Shown here piece after piece: positions 12,701 to 26,229 of a DNA stretch of 64,000 nucleotides. This stretch comes from Viscum album. Lineage: Eukaryota > Streptophyta > Magnoliopsida > Santalales > Viscaceae. Position numbers and translations under genes: made by a program. The notes under the pieces are model-generated. The model did no database searches, was not told where the DNA came from, and was given only the letters and a program-made list of their open reading frames with translations. Every line of letters starts with the position of its first letter. Position 1 is the stretch's first letter. The DNA is taken from contig OY728133.1 in NCBI GenBank assembly GCA_963277665.1, positions 389,311,962-389,375,961 on the forward strand, written 5' to 3'.

Positions 12701-12791
12701 TTTTATAACTTCCTTGATTTATTTTTCTTATTCATTTCCCCTTTTCCATAACCCTCATTGAATAAAATTAATATATTTGTGTGTAAAAAAA

Positions 12792-15240
12792 TTCTCTCTC
12801 ATCATTTATTTTTCATTTCAGGCGCAGGAAAAAATTAGGGCAATAATACAAAAGACACAAAGTTAACCGGGTCTATCAAGGAACATAAAAAGTTATGATC
12901 AAGGAATAAAAAAAATTCTTATCATTCATGCATTAAATTTCAAAGGATATTTTACATACTAGAGTGTCTCCACTATTTTTTATAGGTGTCCCTTAATAAA
13001 GGCCTTGATCTATTAGACTGTGGATTTATCATTATCTGAATCTTGTTGAAACCTATCCAGTTCTATGGAGACAACCTCTTTAGCATGTTTTATTTTTTCC
13101 TTATCTGAATAAAAATAGTTTTTTCCTTATGTTGAGGTCCTCTTTAAGGATTGGTGTAGATGGACCCTATCTTCATTTACAATATCTAGTTCTTATTTAA
13201 AGAGTACCATTTGGAGATATTTCTCATCAAGGTGTCACTAATTATCCTCTACCTCCTTGGAATGGTTGATCTTTTCCCAGAATACCACAACTATAAGAAT
13301 TTCAAATTAGAACACCAACCGTGAATCATCCCATTGTGAACTTTTCTCTTCTTCCCATTGTAAAATGATTGACTTCATGACATGGTTTATTGTGTAGTAA
13401 TCAAACACATCTTACCCCAAAATGGAAAACATGGTTGGAATTCGGTGGATTTGGGATGGAAAATATTTGATAGGATTCTCCAAAATTATCTTCTAGATAT
13501 ATTTATAGATGAAATGGTGTGTAGTGTGAAAATAATTTCATTCCTTGATGTTTGAATTAGATCCACATTTAGAGGGAGAGATGTACAATGGGATTAATGC
13601 ACTCAATGAGGAACCCTATTCTACTCTCTATGAAGCTATATCAAATTCACCTTCTTATATTGGATGAATTATCATGGTGGCTCCTCCCTTAGGCTCAACT
13701 ACCAAAGTTGATGTCACTAGGTAGTGGATGGGATTCATTGTTAATATTATGGTATAATAAATAGGAAGGGGAGGGATATGATGGGAGTGGTTTATAATAC
13801 TCACCCATTAATGGATCATCTACTAGAATTGATGCCTCCATTATACCCTTGATCTCAACATTTTGAGTAAGGATCTCTCTTCAGAGTTTTCTCAGGAACT
13901 AGGATGAGAGGCTCTCAAGAATAACCCACTTCATGTCCATTAGTTATTATTCCTTCATAAATGGGAGTATAATGGACTCTGATTCCTTGTTCATGGATCG
14001 ACTTGATAATGTTTTCTATGGAAAAATATTCACAAGTAAATCACTAGTGTAAGACATCAAACATAAGAAGGTTGACCGTGTTTGAAAACATAAGAAAGGG
14101 AAAACTTTTGTTTGTTCAATTCCCTATCAAAGTCTTGAAACTAATCCAAAGAAGCATGAATATTTATATTTTTCAAAGTTTCCTCAAATTCAATTAGTTC
14201 ATTATATAAGTCCATGAATATCTCGAAATCTATACCAATAGTGGAATCCAAGGTAGATGAATCAAAACCCAAATTGGATCTACCTTTGATTCCATCTTTC
14301 AGCTTCTTGTTGGGAACAACTTCATTGAACCCTATGGTGAAGAGATTAACACCAAAACCTTCATTAGGCTATCCAAGATCCATGTCAAGTTCTTCTATAA
14401 TGTTGGTAGGGTTGGTGGTGGTTACTTCAGAGTCCTATAGTTTATGTGATAAATATTAAATATCATGAGGAAGAAAGTCAGATACCATTACATGATACCT
14501 TATGATGTGCATATAAAATTACCTGAACCCTCCCCTCTCACTATAGAAATGGTAGGAGATGTGTATTTTTCTTTTAAAGATTCTTATTTAAAAGGGATGG
14601 ATTTAACAACATGATTATGCACCTCATACAAAATTTTCCCATAGATCCTTGAAGGATCAGTTATAGACCACTTGTGGGAGGAGAGTGTAAAAGATCCTGT
14701 AAAATGAAATCATGGTAAAATGGGTATGTCAGGCGATTCTTAGGGTTAAATTATAGGAAAAAAAATAATTACTATAGAGAATACTCCTTACCAATCTATT
14801 TTCAATAATTCATTTATTCCCCTATGATAGTGAGGGCCCCATATTGGTCCTCTCAGTTATGGGTATTAGAGGTGGTAGTTTAGAAGAACCTCATTCCATC
14901 TCCTCCCCCATCATCCTCTGACCCAAGGATAGATCTAATATCTTGGGAGTGTCACCCCCCACTAAAATGGGCTGACCATTGACCAATAGTTTGGTTACTC
15001 ATGTTCCACCCATTATACCCATTATTCTCCTCCAAACTATATGATAAATCCTCTAGAAATAAATTATTATGGATGTGGGAAGGAAAGGTCAAGGGAAAAG
15101 AGAGTGATGCCTCACAAACATCAATGAAGTCAACTCATTCATCAGTTTCTTCATAATCCCCCCTTCACTATCACCTCAATTCATCATATATTCCACCCAC
15201 ATTTTTTGTATTCTTGTCATTGGTGGAATATATCAGTATA
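12792..15240 (+). other. Decayed coding-like DNA of unknown origin
   Basis: Plus-strand traces read like protein but match nothing I can name, for example LDPHLEGEMYNGINALNEEP near 13560-13615 and the 81-codon open frame at 14214-14459 (KPKLDLPLIPSF). Interrupted throughout. Probably another old mobile element. I cannot exclude that these frames are open by chance in C-rich DNA. Confidence 0.35.
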
Positions 15241-18200
15241 TCTAGCTCCCAAATATGTTTCCCCACCTCAAAAAAATTTGCATCAAGGTGATGATCAAGA
15301 GGTATTTAGATATCACCAACCTGTGGGATCTGTACAGAATCTTGGAGAAATAGACACAAATATCTACTGTCACGGTTTATGACATTATAGGCTTGGACCT
15401 CCAGAGGCCACACATAAATCAAATTTTATACAACCAGATTTGAGGTAGACCTGACACCCTTTAACTTTGAGACCCTTTATATCCTCTCTACTCTAACAGG
15501 AGATTAGGAAAGCATAGATTGGGTCTCCTCTCGACAGTGATGACTAGACCGCCTCAGATCGGAAGATATTCTATTTTCAACTCTGGTTTACTCTATGTAC
15601 CTTGCACAATATTGTTTTGACATTGCATCTTTGGAATCATCACTATCAGAATGAATATTCCTACCACAATTTCCTCACACAACAATTGTTATATCCTCAA
15701 CTCAAGGGATTCTTACTGTCAACACCCCTTGAGGGTAAGAATAAATCAATGCACTGGTGTACATGGAGTTTATCCTGATGGATACTCCTAATGGAGGTAG
15801 CCTGATCAATTCTTAGGATACCTCTAAGGCCATGAGGATCAAAAAAAAACCAGTACACCATCATTTGTTTCTCAAATAGAATATTTGTGGGGGGACATAC
15901 ATTTATTTATTGTAGAAAGTTGAATTTGCGGTAAAATCGATATGAATTATAGGCCTTACATATGATCTATCTATCAATGCAGGCTACCAATACACTGTCT
16001 CTGAATGAAATAATGTATGAACTAAGGTCTTTATCACCTTGGTAATTTTCAAATAAAGTTTCATTAGGTGGATCGTAATATGGGAAGAAGTTAAACTCTC
16101 CCAGTATCTTTATATTCTTCAGGTCTTTGCCATATTTTAGAGTTAAATACTGGTTACCAGAAATAGCCTAAATGAAGGGGAGAAACTAGCCTTTAGGAAC
16201 TTGAACTCCACTCAACATGTTATAATAGATGAATTGTGCTACAATCTACCCCCAAAACACTTTAAATTTCCCTAAAATTCAGTATGTGGACTTCCCAATT
16301 TACATTTGTGGTAAAAATTTGTTTATTTTCACTAGAATAGGGGAATCTCAACCTACGTGGTTTACTTATACTAATTTGGCCACTGTGATGAACATCCCTT
16401 ACCTCACACCAACATTAAATTCATGGACCGATAACAAGTAGGTGCTCATCCACATTACAAGAAAGCCGAAAAGGTAGGTACTAGTAGAGATGTCACGCTT
16501 GACCATGTAACCACATTGGTTATACTATCCTTTATTTATGGGAGGATAGAATTTTCTAGGAATGGTACAATTCTCCAATGAACGGAATCTTATTAGGAGC
16601 TAGAAATTATGACATTCTCATTTTGTCTTTAGGAAGGCCTTCATCCTTGATTTAGGATGTATGTCACCCTTTGGGAGAGGGTCTTCCTTCTTAATCATAT
16701 AGGACAAATCCAACAGCTCACAAACCAAAGTTGGTACCCCTTAGACATCATCACACATTTCTCTAGGTGGGATGAATTAATCATACAATTCTCTAAGGAT
16801 GATTTCACTTGATATCTTATAGACATTCCATAAACTAATACCAACTTCTCTATGCATCAAATGGAATGTATTTTTCTAATCACCCCATTGTCTCAATAGT
16901 TCATGGATGATGTATGAGTTCTTGTAAACATAAGTGTGTGCCACACAAAAAACCACATAAACTTCAATTTTCTGTAGCTTAGATGTAAATTCTATGTAGG
17001 ATTGGAACACCTAGTACAAACACATCCATTCGGGATTTCCCCACCATCAGAATGGAAGACCCAATCCTCCTTCCAACCATATGATTGGTCTATCTTGGAA
17101 GTAAAAAATATTTAATGGTAGTAATGAGGTTTTGATTCCTGGGTGTAAATATTTAATTCTGAGGCACATAATTTTTGGTTCTTGAAAAATTCCCTAGGAT
17201 CTATTCCTTCATTGATAAATATACGCTTGGAGGATATGTTGGTAGTGGGATAATTAATGTATTCCACAAACCAGGAATTTAGTGAATAACTCTATAGATT
17301 CGGGATGAATGGATATATTACAAGTTAGTGGTCATACCTTAGAAGATAATAAATTCATGGATACTCATGCTGGTAATTTTTCAAGTGTTTCTTTAATTTC
17401 ATGAGGGTGGAGTCTCTCATATCATAATAATATTTTTTTATGGTCGTGATAATTTCTAAAACATTTGTGTTTGCCTTTTCATCAGAATCCATTTGAGTTA
17501 CTATCAAAAATCTACAATAGAAACAAATATAGGGTCATTATCTTTAAGGCATTAGTCTGGATATTTATTTAACAAAGAAAAATCTTTTACAAACAAGTTT
17601 CCTCATGCAGGCCGCTTTCCCAAGTGACCTCACATAGTCCACTCACTCATTTGGCCTCATGCATGCCACTCAATCAGGTATTTAATGTTCATATGGAAGC
17701 AATGTTGAAGGATGATCATGAACAATAAAATGTGGGAAACATCAGCGTGAATGATGTGCATGAAGAGATAAAATAATTTGGAAATAGGAATATTTATTTA
17801 GATCGGTGACCATATTTGTAGACACCCATTCACCAACATGGTCAAGCTGTGTAGAAGAACTACATGGTTTACTAGCATGTCCAACCTGCATCACTAAAAA
17901 TTTTGAATTACACGCACTACTGATTTTAGTGATGGATATATGTATTCCTCTAACTTAGGATGAAACCTTCTTATTCTGATCAGGTCCAATTATGATGAGT
18001 GTGTGGGGGTGGGGGAATGATTTTTTTGACTCTCATTTTTGTAATGGGAGGGTAAGAAGATTCAAAGGAAAATACATCAAGTAATAAAGTGGTTAAGGGA
18101 ATGAAGTAGAATCAAGGAACTCACCTAGGTTTACCCGCACACACCCATGCTGCATTGAAAGAGGCTCCCACGGGTCCTACATGTGTTTCCTAGAAAAAGA

Positions 18201-19489
18201 AGTCACACCTATATGGGGAACCTATGTGATATACCTTCTTGTGTGACATTTTTCACCCAAGGTCCCAAAATTTCCAATAAATAGGACCTTAGGGATCCTT
18301 ATTTGGTACGACTAAAATATTAGACGAATCCATGAAGTGCTACTCACCATAGTCCTTCACCCTGAACTTGAAAACCATCCAAGTAGCTCTCCAAAACCAG
18401 AGAGAATAGGGAATAAAGGGTGGTAGTGGGATTAAAGTTCCTCCATTTTTTGAAACACTAGACAATTTTTCAAGGATCCACTTCCCCCTAGTTGACAAGT
18501 ACTATCACAAAGTCCTCTTCCAAACTCAAGACATGTGCGATATCCTTTTGAAGACACCTGGGGAAACCTTCAGGGCATAGAGTAAAGCCTCTCCTAATTT
18601 TTATTTCCTAGGATTTCCACCTTCCCGATGTCCCCACTAGATCACATAAGTCCACCCCACATGAATCAATTCATATGTTTATAATTCTACCCTATACAAT
18701 ACCTATTCATCTCACTTAGGGCCACCTTGCATGAGCCACCATCAACTCACCCAATCTAGACAACCTTTGAGTTTTATTTTAAAATACCCATTGTTGGCAA
18801 TCCCTTCTAGAGTAATCCCCTAGTCTTTATTATTGTGATGTATCTATATGGGTGAAAAAGTCCTAACACTAGTTATGAAAATAAGAGAGGAAATTGGAAC
18901 GTCAATTCCATTTATCTCCCTCATAGCCCTAACCTCATCCTCCAATAGATAAATGATATCATGTGGTTCAAAATATCTTAAACTTTTTCTTGTTTATCAC
19001 ACCGATTAGGACTCACATGTGTTTATAGGTTTGTGATGATCATGACATCTTCACGATCATATACATGAATCGGTAGTGAATCCTTTTCCATATTTCCATC
19101 TTGCCTCCACCAAGGGACTTCAATTAGGTGTATTACCTCAAATCCACGTATCCATCTCAATGGTACATATCCCCAACAAAAAAAACTTAAAATGGAAACT
19201 TTCCCAATGAATAAATCAATGGTCTCTATAGGTTTAGGAAATAAGTATCCAAAAATTTTGGTCTTTGATTCTTGTTCAAGTGGGATATATAGGAAGCCTC
19301 CATGAGGTTCAAACCCAACACCTCAAAATCAAAAGTAAACATTTTGGGCCACATTGTCAATAGGTTCATATCCATCCATGGAGGATACATACATTCTAGA
19401 TACCTTGGTTCAGTTTAGAATAAGTCCCACACTAGACATCAAATAGGCACCTTATACCTAGACGTTCTTACTGCATGATGTTAAAATAC
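15241..19489 (+). other. Unassigned, decayed, moderately C-rich DNA
   Basis: A 70-codon plus-strand frame (16229-16441) and broken continuations (QQLTNQSWYPLDIITHFSRW near 16710-16760; GLEHLVQTHPFG near 17005-17035) look like an eroded protein but carry no motif I recognise. From 17.5 to 19.5 kb I see no gene and no clear repeat. Confidence 0.3.
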
Positions 19490-20170
19490 ATGATTTGGTC
19501 CTTATACCATGACCTTAAAAGGTATGATCTGTCATATTAAGTGGCACTAAACTATATTAGTTCTGATTCCCTTCCCAAGGATACATAAGAAGCCTATCTC
19601 ATGGGACTGATCCCGATATCAAAACAACTCCCATATTCTTAGATGATGACAAATTCTAGAGTGCCTCATTGTATGGATTAAAACTAGAATCGTGACAATA
19701 AATGACATAATAATCTATAATCCACCAAAAAAGGGTACTATCAATGGAGAATTTTGGATACATATAGATATCTCCATCTATGGAGAACCTCAAGTACATA
19801 TAGTTGATTCTAAATCCAATACATGATAATATTTTTTTTAACTTAAGGGAAACCCATGTTATATTTGGGATTTAATAAAGGATTCATGAATATGTATTAA
19901 ATAATTAATAGAGTCCAATAGTTGGTAATAATTCCCCCCCAAAAGGTTTTATTAGCCTAACCTCCAACCCTCTCGACCAATGTGAGTCCCCAAGCAATTA
20001 GAACCATTTTCCAATGACCACCTACCTTTTGAAAGAAGGTTCTTGAAACATCTAAAAGAAGGGAACCTTTGGTTGTTTCTATATCCAAAAACAAAACATG
20101 TTGGTAGCCTCTTGAAAATGGTGAACCCAACATGAATATCTTTGCAACGTTAAACCCCCACAATCAATCA
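19490..20170. repeat. Dispersed repeat shared with 51.2-51.7 kb
   Basis: AATAATTCCCCCCCAAAAGG and CTCGACCAATGTGAGTCCC (19929-19990) recur as AATAATTCCCCCCAAAAG and ATCGACCAATATGAGTTCC (51500-51563), with weaker similarity on both sides. The 67-codon minus frame at 19957-20163 lies in it but is not preserved in the other copy, so I do not call it a gene. Confidence 0.55.
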
Positions 20171-22125
20171 TCAGACACCTAATTTACATCAGAAACAATA
20201 ACATGAGTTAATGATCACAACCACCAAATTGAGACCCAATGGATGGAAAATAGTAATAGCATTTGAATTTTAACCCAATGAATTGTTCAATATTCTACAC
20301 AACTTGACATGTTCAAATTTAATTTCATCACATGCTATTCAAATATCCCCCACATACATGAAATAATGAAAACTAGTGATATTTACCAATTTTAATATTA
20401 ATAAAAATTATAAACTTCAACAATATTATAAATTAAAATAATAATTAAATTGATAAACTAAAATCCATAACAAATTAAAAACATTGATATTAGGGTGGAA
20501 AATGACTATGAGTCATAATGAAATCAAACCCCCATACCCCAAACAAAATACTCCTGGGAGGAGTAACAATTTATTTAGTAAAAAATATATGATTTGATAT
20601 TAATGTTATAATTACCTAATTCATAATGGTTTTATATTTAAATTTAACTAAATTTATTTCATAAATATGTCCATATCAAGATCTATAAAGAGTAAAACTC
20701 AATAATTTTTAAAATAGTTGTCTCAAAAATTATATAAGAATTTTTTTGATGTGATTCATGATATTTAATATTAGTGAACTCGTTAGTGAGTAAATTATTA
20801 CATAAAATATCCATGTGTTCACATGAAAAAAATTCTATGAATGTATTTATACATTCTAATCAGTATATATAGGCTAAATTAAAATTTTCATGTTACTTAA
20901 TTATTATCAATCAATCCTACTCTTAAGCTTCAAAAATAAGGATCATTAATCATAAAAAGTGATCATATAATTCAATACTCAATATCCCAAAAAATATATT
21001 CACATATATTTTGTATTTATTTACTCCCTTATATTTATTTAAATTAATATTTTTTATTCTAATTTTTATAGTATTTTCAATTGTTGAATATCATGTATGA
21101 AAAAATAGGATAATTTTGTTTCATATAATCATGAATTAATCTACGTAAGAAATGAACATACCTATAAACCATTCATTAAATCTTAATAATAATTTATCAA
21201 ATTATATATACATTTAATTAAGTAAAAATATTCACAAGTCATGAATAAGTAGAATGATGGGTTATAAACTTAATGACATAATTTTTTCATAAAAAGACCA
21301 CATAGAAGATGAAGATATCTCAAGGGTTTTTTAAATATTCAATAAATCAAATCATCAATGTACTCACATTATTACTAAGATAATCCATAAAATTTTAATT
21401 AATACTCATAATCACATGGTTACAAATAAAAAAAATTAACTTTCAGGTTTAAAATTTTTCAAATAAAAATAATTAAACATGATTTTCAATCATTTCCAAG
21501 GAAGTAATAAGATGAGGAAATAATTTTATATGATATTTTTAGTAAAAAAGTTTCTAAAAAAGATAAATACAAACAAAAAAACATTCAAAAAATAAAAAAA
21601 AATGTAAAAAAATAAAAACAAAGGGAACACACTAAATTATTAAATAGGATAGAAAAGTATTCATCCTCACACTTAAATTTTTTAGTGTTATAAATCTAAT
21701 AAAAAATGAATAACATATGAGGAAGGAATATATAAACTATTGGGTTTCATGGATATATTCATTCCTGAAGATAAAAATCCAATGTTGTATGCTTTAGAAT
21801 GTTTTCATTAAAATTATTCAAGTTCTTCCCTTTTATGGTGTATATTTATTGAGTTTCTTAATTTTTGACTTGAAAAACACCACAAAGAAAATCACTTATG
21901 ATAGTGTATCAAACAATAAAATGGAAAAAATATTACTTGGGTGTAACTCTAACTATACATTATAAAATAAAACCTTTTCACTTACATAGAAATGAAACTA
22001 AAGTATTAGATTATCATGGTCGTCCATGGTTCTCTCCTTGAATATTCAATAGTTTCTAATTAAATATTATTTAATATCTTCAAAATTATGAATCTATAAT
22101 TTACTTTAAGAAAATATACCTTATT
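20171..22125. other. AT-rich DNA, nothing recognised
   Basis: Long A- and T-runs, no open frame of note, no repeat that I can support. Confidence 0.5.
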
Positions 22126-22711
22126 TGTAATGCCCCGACCCCAGTTACCCAGAGTCGTTGCATTATTACATAACATTGGAATGATCACAAAATATCGAAT
22201 CTCGAAAGAACGATTAGTTTAGTATCCTTGGAAACACTAGATACATTCATAAGTCTTACATTACATCATATAGTGAAAAACTACATCAACACAGTCTCCA
22301 CAGTCTACACACATATACCCTCATACTATCCCTGCATGTCAGTCATAAAATACTTCTTCACATCTGGGGAAAATGAAACATAAGAAAGGGGTGAGCTCAA
22401 ACGCTCAGTAAGGGTAAGAAATACAGCGGAATATAACATAAATATTAAGCATGGTAAATAATTGAAACCACATGCCTTTCCCAATAATAAATATGAATAC
22501 TTTTATGGAAGGAATATGAGCTGAGTAAATAATCCCATAATAATACATAATAATTGGTATTCTACTAGTCGAATGACTACATGAACCATCAATATTATTT
22601 TCATAATGAGGAAATTTATAATGTCAGACATTCTGAAACATTTTGTCAAGGCCTCAACCAAAACCATATATCAAAATTGGGAAAGGGCCTCAGTTAATTC
22701 CATGTCTAGTT

Positions 22712-22737
22712 GTCTCATGAGACATACCGATGCATCG
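22712..22737 (-). repeat. Paired palindromes in solo LTR
   Basis: GTCTCATGAGAC (22712-22723) and CGATGCATCG (22728-22737) are perfect palindromes 4 bp apart. The same pair occurs in LTR-A and LTR-B. Confidence 0.7.
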
Positions 22738-23739
22738 AGGAGCTAGAGCGGGCTCCACCCGTCACTTACTAAGTCCAATACATTCCTCATATGAAAAGGT
22801 TAAAACATATCATAAACAATCATATTAAAACTGGAATAAGAAATTTCAATACCTTAACTATAACACATGAATTGTATAAAAATAGCACATCCATAGTCAA
22901 ACATATCACAAAACCTTCAATATAATATAAATGTTTTGTATCATAATAAATAAACTTCATATAAACTTAAGATCCATCAAAGGATGTTGACATAGATGAA
23001 ATCAAAACCTTTTTTAGAGAAATATCTCTTTATATTGTGAAATAATTTAAGAGTCACATAATTATAAAGAAAAAACTTTATTTTGAAAATATTCTTTTAA
23101 GCTTTTAAGGTAATATTCGACGATGTTATAACGATGTAATATAGCCACACCCACCATATAAGTTAAAAAAGATATTCTTACCTTAATTTTTTCAAAAAGG
23201 TTAAAAAGGAACTTGTTTGGAAAACGACAGAAAGATTCGTTTCTAAACATCTTATAAAAAGTCAAAAAAGGGTATAAATAACTTTAACCCATAGTATATA
23301 AAATAGTAAAAATGTTTTGAAATACATTTTTAAAAAACATGGATGTGGATGATAAAGAGATCCCAGTAGATAATTACGTATAAACAACCTCAGATACTAA
23401 AGAGATTGTGAAATAAACCCTTACATTGTACTTTTCCTTGGTTGAGGGTTGGATAACCTCTAGTTTAATGGTGAAATAATTGTTATTAAATTATATAAAA
23501 AACATATCCACTAATATGATATCATATATTATCATTTAACATAGTTTTGTTAATAATATCTTAGTATTATCGTTGTTTCAGGTGTTAACTTACTAATTTT
23601 ATTTTATATGTTTTATTACAGAAGCCATGTTTGTTATGGATATGTTGTATCTTATTCATATCCAGAATTATATCAAGTCCTTAAACATTATTTTTAATCA
23701 TAAAATGATAATTATACTAGAATGTATATGATGGGGAAT

Positions 23740-23800
23740 GAATCTCATCGCGTTCGTGGAGAGGGTAGTCATTACACACGCACAAGTGACAATATCATTA
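23740..23800 (-). repeat. Leader hairpin, distal copy of solo LTR, degenerate
   Basis: Contains CATCGCGTTCGTGGAGAGGG and CACGCACAAGTG. The stem survives only partly (TTCGTG against CACAAG). Its position equals hairpin 2 of LTR-1. Confidence 0.45.
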
Positions 23801-23920
23801 TTTTGATATTAAAATAATATATAATTTGATATTATATCATATTTACAGAATAATTATAATGTTATAATCATTATTTTCATCAATTAGACAGCATTATCAT
23901 ACCCATAAAAATAACAATGT

Positions 23921-23994
23921 TTTGAATAACAATTACACCACGACGTGGAGATGGTAAGCCGTACGTACGCACGTATGGTGACATGTCATTCAAA
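23921..23994 (-). repeat. Leader hairpin, proximal copy of solo LTR
   Basis: Inner arms CACCA-cg-ACGTG (23936-23947) and CACGT-a-TGGTG (23970-23980) pair over 5+5 bp. Middle arms TTTGAAT (23921-23927) and ATTCAAA (23988-23994) are perfect. The head holds GGAGATGGTAAGCCGTACGT. Confidence 0.65.
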
Positions 23995-24140
23995 GGATGG
24001 AGAGAATAATGAATATGGTAGTACCATATTTATAAAAACATCACAATATATAGGAGATACTGGAGTTATTATTTTATAATGGAAATGACAAATAAAGAAG
24101 AAGTGGAAGAAGAAAGGAACTTGAAAGAGGGTGGTGAAAA

Positions 24141-24150
24141 CATTACCTCT
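24141..24150 (-). other. Conserved splice-donor-like site 1 in solo LTR
   Basis: The minus strand reads AGAG|GTAATG, 178 bp after the TATA box and 166 bp before the proximal hairpin. Splicing is inference. Confidence 0.35.
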
Positions 24151-24315
24151 TCTTCGGGTTCTTCCTTTTGATTTGATTAAAAGGGCTCCTTAGGATGGAT
24201 TTATAATCAAACTAAGGAATATAGGTTTAATTGAGGGAATTTTAGAGGATATTTGGGTAGGAGTTTGCTGAACCAAAAGGCTTTGAAGGTATGAAGAATT
24301 GGTTATAAGTGGTGT

Positions 24316-24324
24316 CCTTTTATA
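24316..24324 (-). promoter_or_regulatory. TATA box of solo LTR
   Basis: Minus-strand TATAAAAGG followed by ACACCACTTATAACC, the same context as in LTR-A. Predicted U3/R boundary about 30 bp downstream. Confidence 0.6.
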
Positions 24325-25983
24325 AGGGGGAGGAGGAGCTCTTTAGAAAAAACATAAAAAGTATTATTTTATAATAAATTCATATTCGGTTTCTAATGGA
24401 TACAAAATGTATTATTTAATGTAAAATGTAGTTATGGGTATAAAAACACTCAAACAATAGGTTTTAGATAGGTTTGGGTCACTATATTAACCTTATATTT
24501 TAGATTTAACTCTTAGTTAATTAGTTTGACATTTACCATGTCTCTTCGTATTATTATATTATTTGGTTAATAAACTTACTATAAACAACCAAGAAAACCC
24601 CAAGTGGTTCATTAATGACATAAATATCATCATATAAGTATTTTGGCCGTAACTTATATTTTTAGGAATATTATATCAATTAATAATATAATACTTGTTT
24701 TAAAAACTACTTTATGTCAATTTTGACACTATCTAATAATTGATTTCTGTTAAAGTCTTAATACAATTAATAATTAAAAAAATTAATTTAATCAATCCTA
24801 ACATGTCATATTAACCAATAAAATTCGTGTATGGAATCAAAACTTTCAAATTATATTTATTATAACATTTATAATACCAATTATTTGATTCTTTCATTAA
24901 TAAGGAAAATACTGCATCATCATTGTGTCATAAATAAATTTAATTATTAAATGTATAAAATTTATAAATAAAATACTATTATGTAGGAAATATTTTTATA
25001 TTTCTAATGAATATTTATAGTTGAAAAGATAATATATATAACCCTATGTAAAAAGTGTTTTTCTAAAAGATATATGCTTATGTTATTTTTGTATTTACTT
25101 GAACTTAATTAATATAAAGTGTCATTATCACTTACAAGTGGCTCCATGAGGTCCCAAAATCGACCCAAGTATACCCATGGTCAGAAAGGTATCACCAAAT
25201 AGGGTTAGGACACGTTTTAGGGTAATTTAGTATTATTATAATATTATTTTTTACCCTTATTTACCGGATTTACCCTTTAACCATGGTAAATAAAATATTT
25301 ACCGAAATAATTATTCAAAATGTATAAAAATAAAATTTACCTATTTACACAATTTGGACATACTGATTCCAAATATGGAATCTATTTTTTGAAATTCAAA
25401 ACGTAGAAGTGGAAGAAATTAATTTAGAATTAATTTCTGTTGTCAAAACAAAAAGCGTGTTTTTAACAAATAATAACTATCAAAAGATTGACACTTTCTT
25501 ATGTCGAGTTTAAATGTGAAATTATGTTAAATGACCAACATTGGATTAAATGGTAAAAATATAATCTAATTATACTTTAAAATCACTAAAATTCATAATT
25601 TATCACTATTAATTATTTCGATTAAAAAAGTTGTCTTTAATTAAAATTTAGTTATTTTCACTATTCATCAAAATATAAAAGTTACCAGAGAAGTACCAAA
25701 ATTTCACCCTAAGCTAATTTCGATATTCAAAATCCAAAAATGAAGTCCATTTTGGAAGATAAAATGTATAAAATTTCAAAAAGTGGGTATTACTATTCAT
25801 AACGGCTAGTTGATTGGTTGTGGTGTTTTAGAACTCGAAGTTGCGTACAACACACGCTACTGTATTATTAAAAGATAAGCGTACCATGGAAGCATGGGGT
25901 GTTACATTAGTCACCCACTCAAAATTAAATATTTATTAAAGATGAGGTAAAAAATCCATAATCAAAGTTTAAGGAGGTCTTGA

Positions 25984-26229
25984 GTGATAGAGCCCAAGGG
26001 AATATCCACATATAATGTCAACACATATTGGGGGAAGAGAGACAATGCTAGAGTAAATTTTGATAATATCATTGAATTTAAAGTTAGGGATAATAAACAC
26101 CATTTTACACTCAAAAAATGATTATTAGATCATAATATTTTGATTAATTTAGATTTTGTAAGGCCTGATGGAGTAAGAATGGAACAATGGACAAGAGACT
26201 TTCTTGATAAGAATCTGACTAAAAATTAA
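25984..26229 (+). pseudogene. Unidentified coding trace between solo LTR and LINE-B
   Basis: A frame of ~81 codons opens right after a TGA (25981-25983), ends at TAA (26227-26229) and has one internal TGA (26119-26121). It reads well as protein (ISTYNVNTYWGKRDNARVNF, then VRPDGVRMEQWTRDFLDKNL). I do not recognise the family. It stops 28 bp before the poly-T end of LINE-B, so LINE insertion may have split it. It could be an older transposon gene or a host pseudogene. Confidence 0.4.

Larger units (their letters stand above)
8440..12791 (+). mobile_element. LINE-A, L1-type non-LTR retrotransposon, decayed
   Basis: Plus-strand ORF2 remnants occur in the plant L1 order: endonuclease, reverse transcriptase, zinc-knuckle/RVT region, RNase H, then a 3' end TGAATAAAATTAATATATTT with a short A tail (12785-12791). 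Many stops and frameshifts break it. The 5' edge is uncertain and may reach 7.4 kb or further. Confidence 0.8.
22126..25906 (-). mobile_element. Solo LTR of a Ty3/gypsy element
   Basis: 3781 bp bounded by TGTAATGCCCC on the left and GGGGTGTTACA on the right, so on the minus strand it runs TGTAACACCCC ... GGGGCATTACA, with the TG...CA ends typical of LTRs. No primer site or polypurine tract adjoins it. Flanks are TTATT (22121-22125) and TTAGT (25907-25911), a 4-of-5 match fitting an aged target duplication. The U3 part is closely similar to LTR-A (for example ACTTCATTTTTGGATT in both). It arose by LTR-LTR recombination that removed the internal region. Confidence 0.85.
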
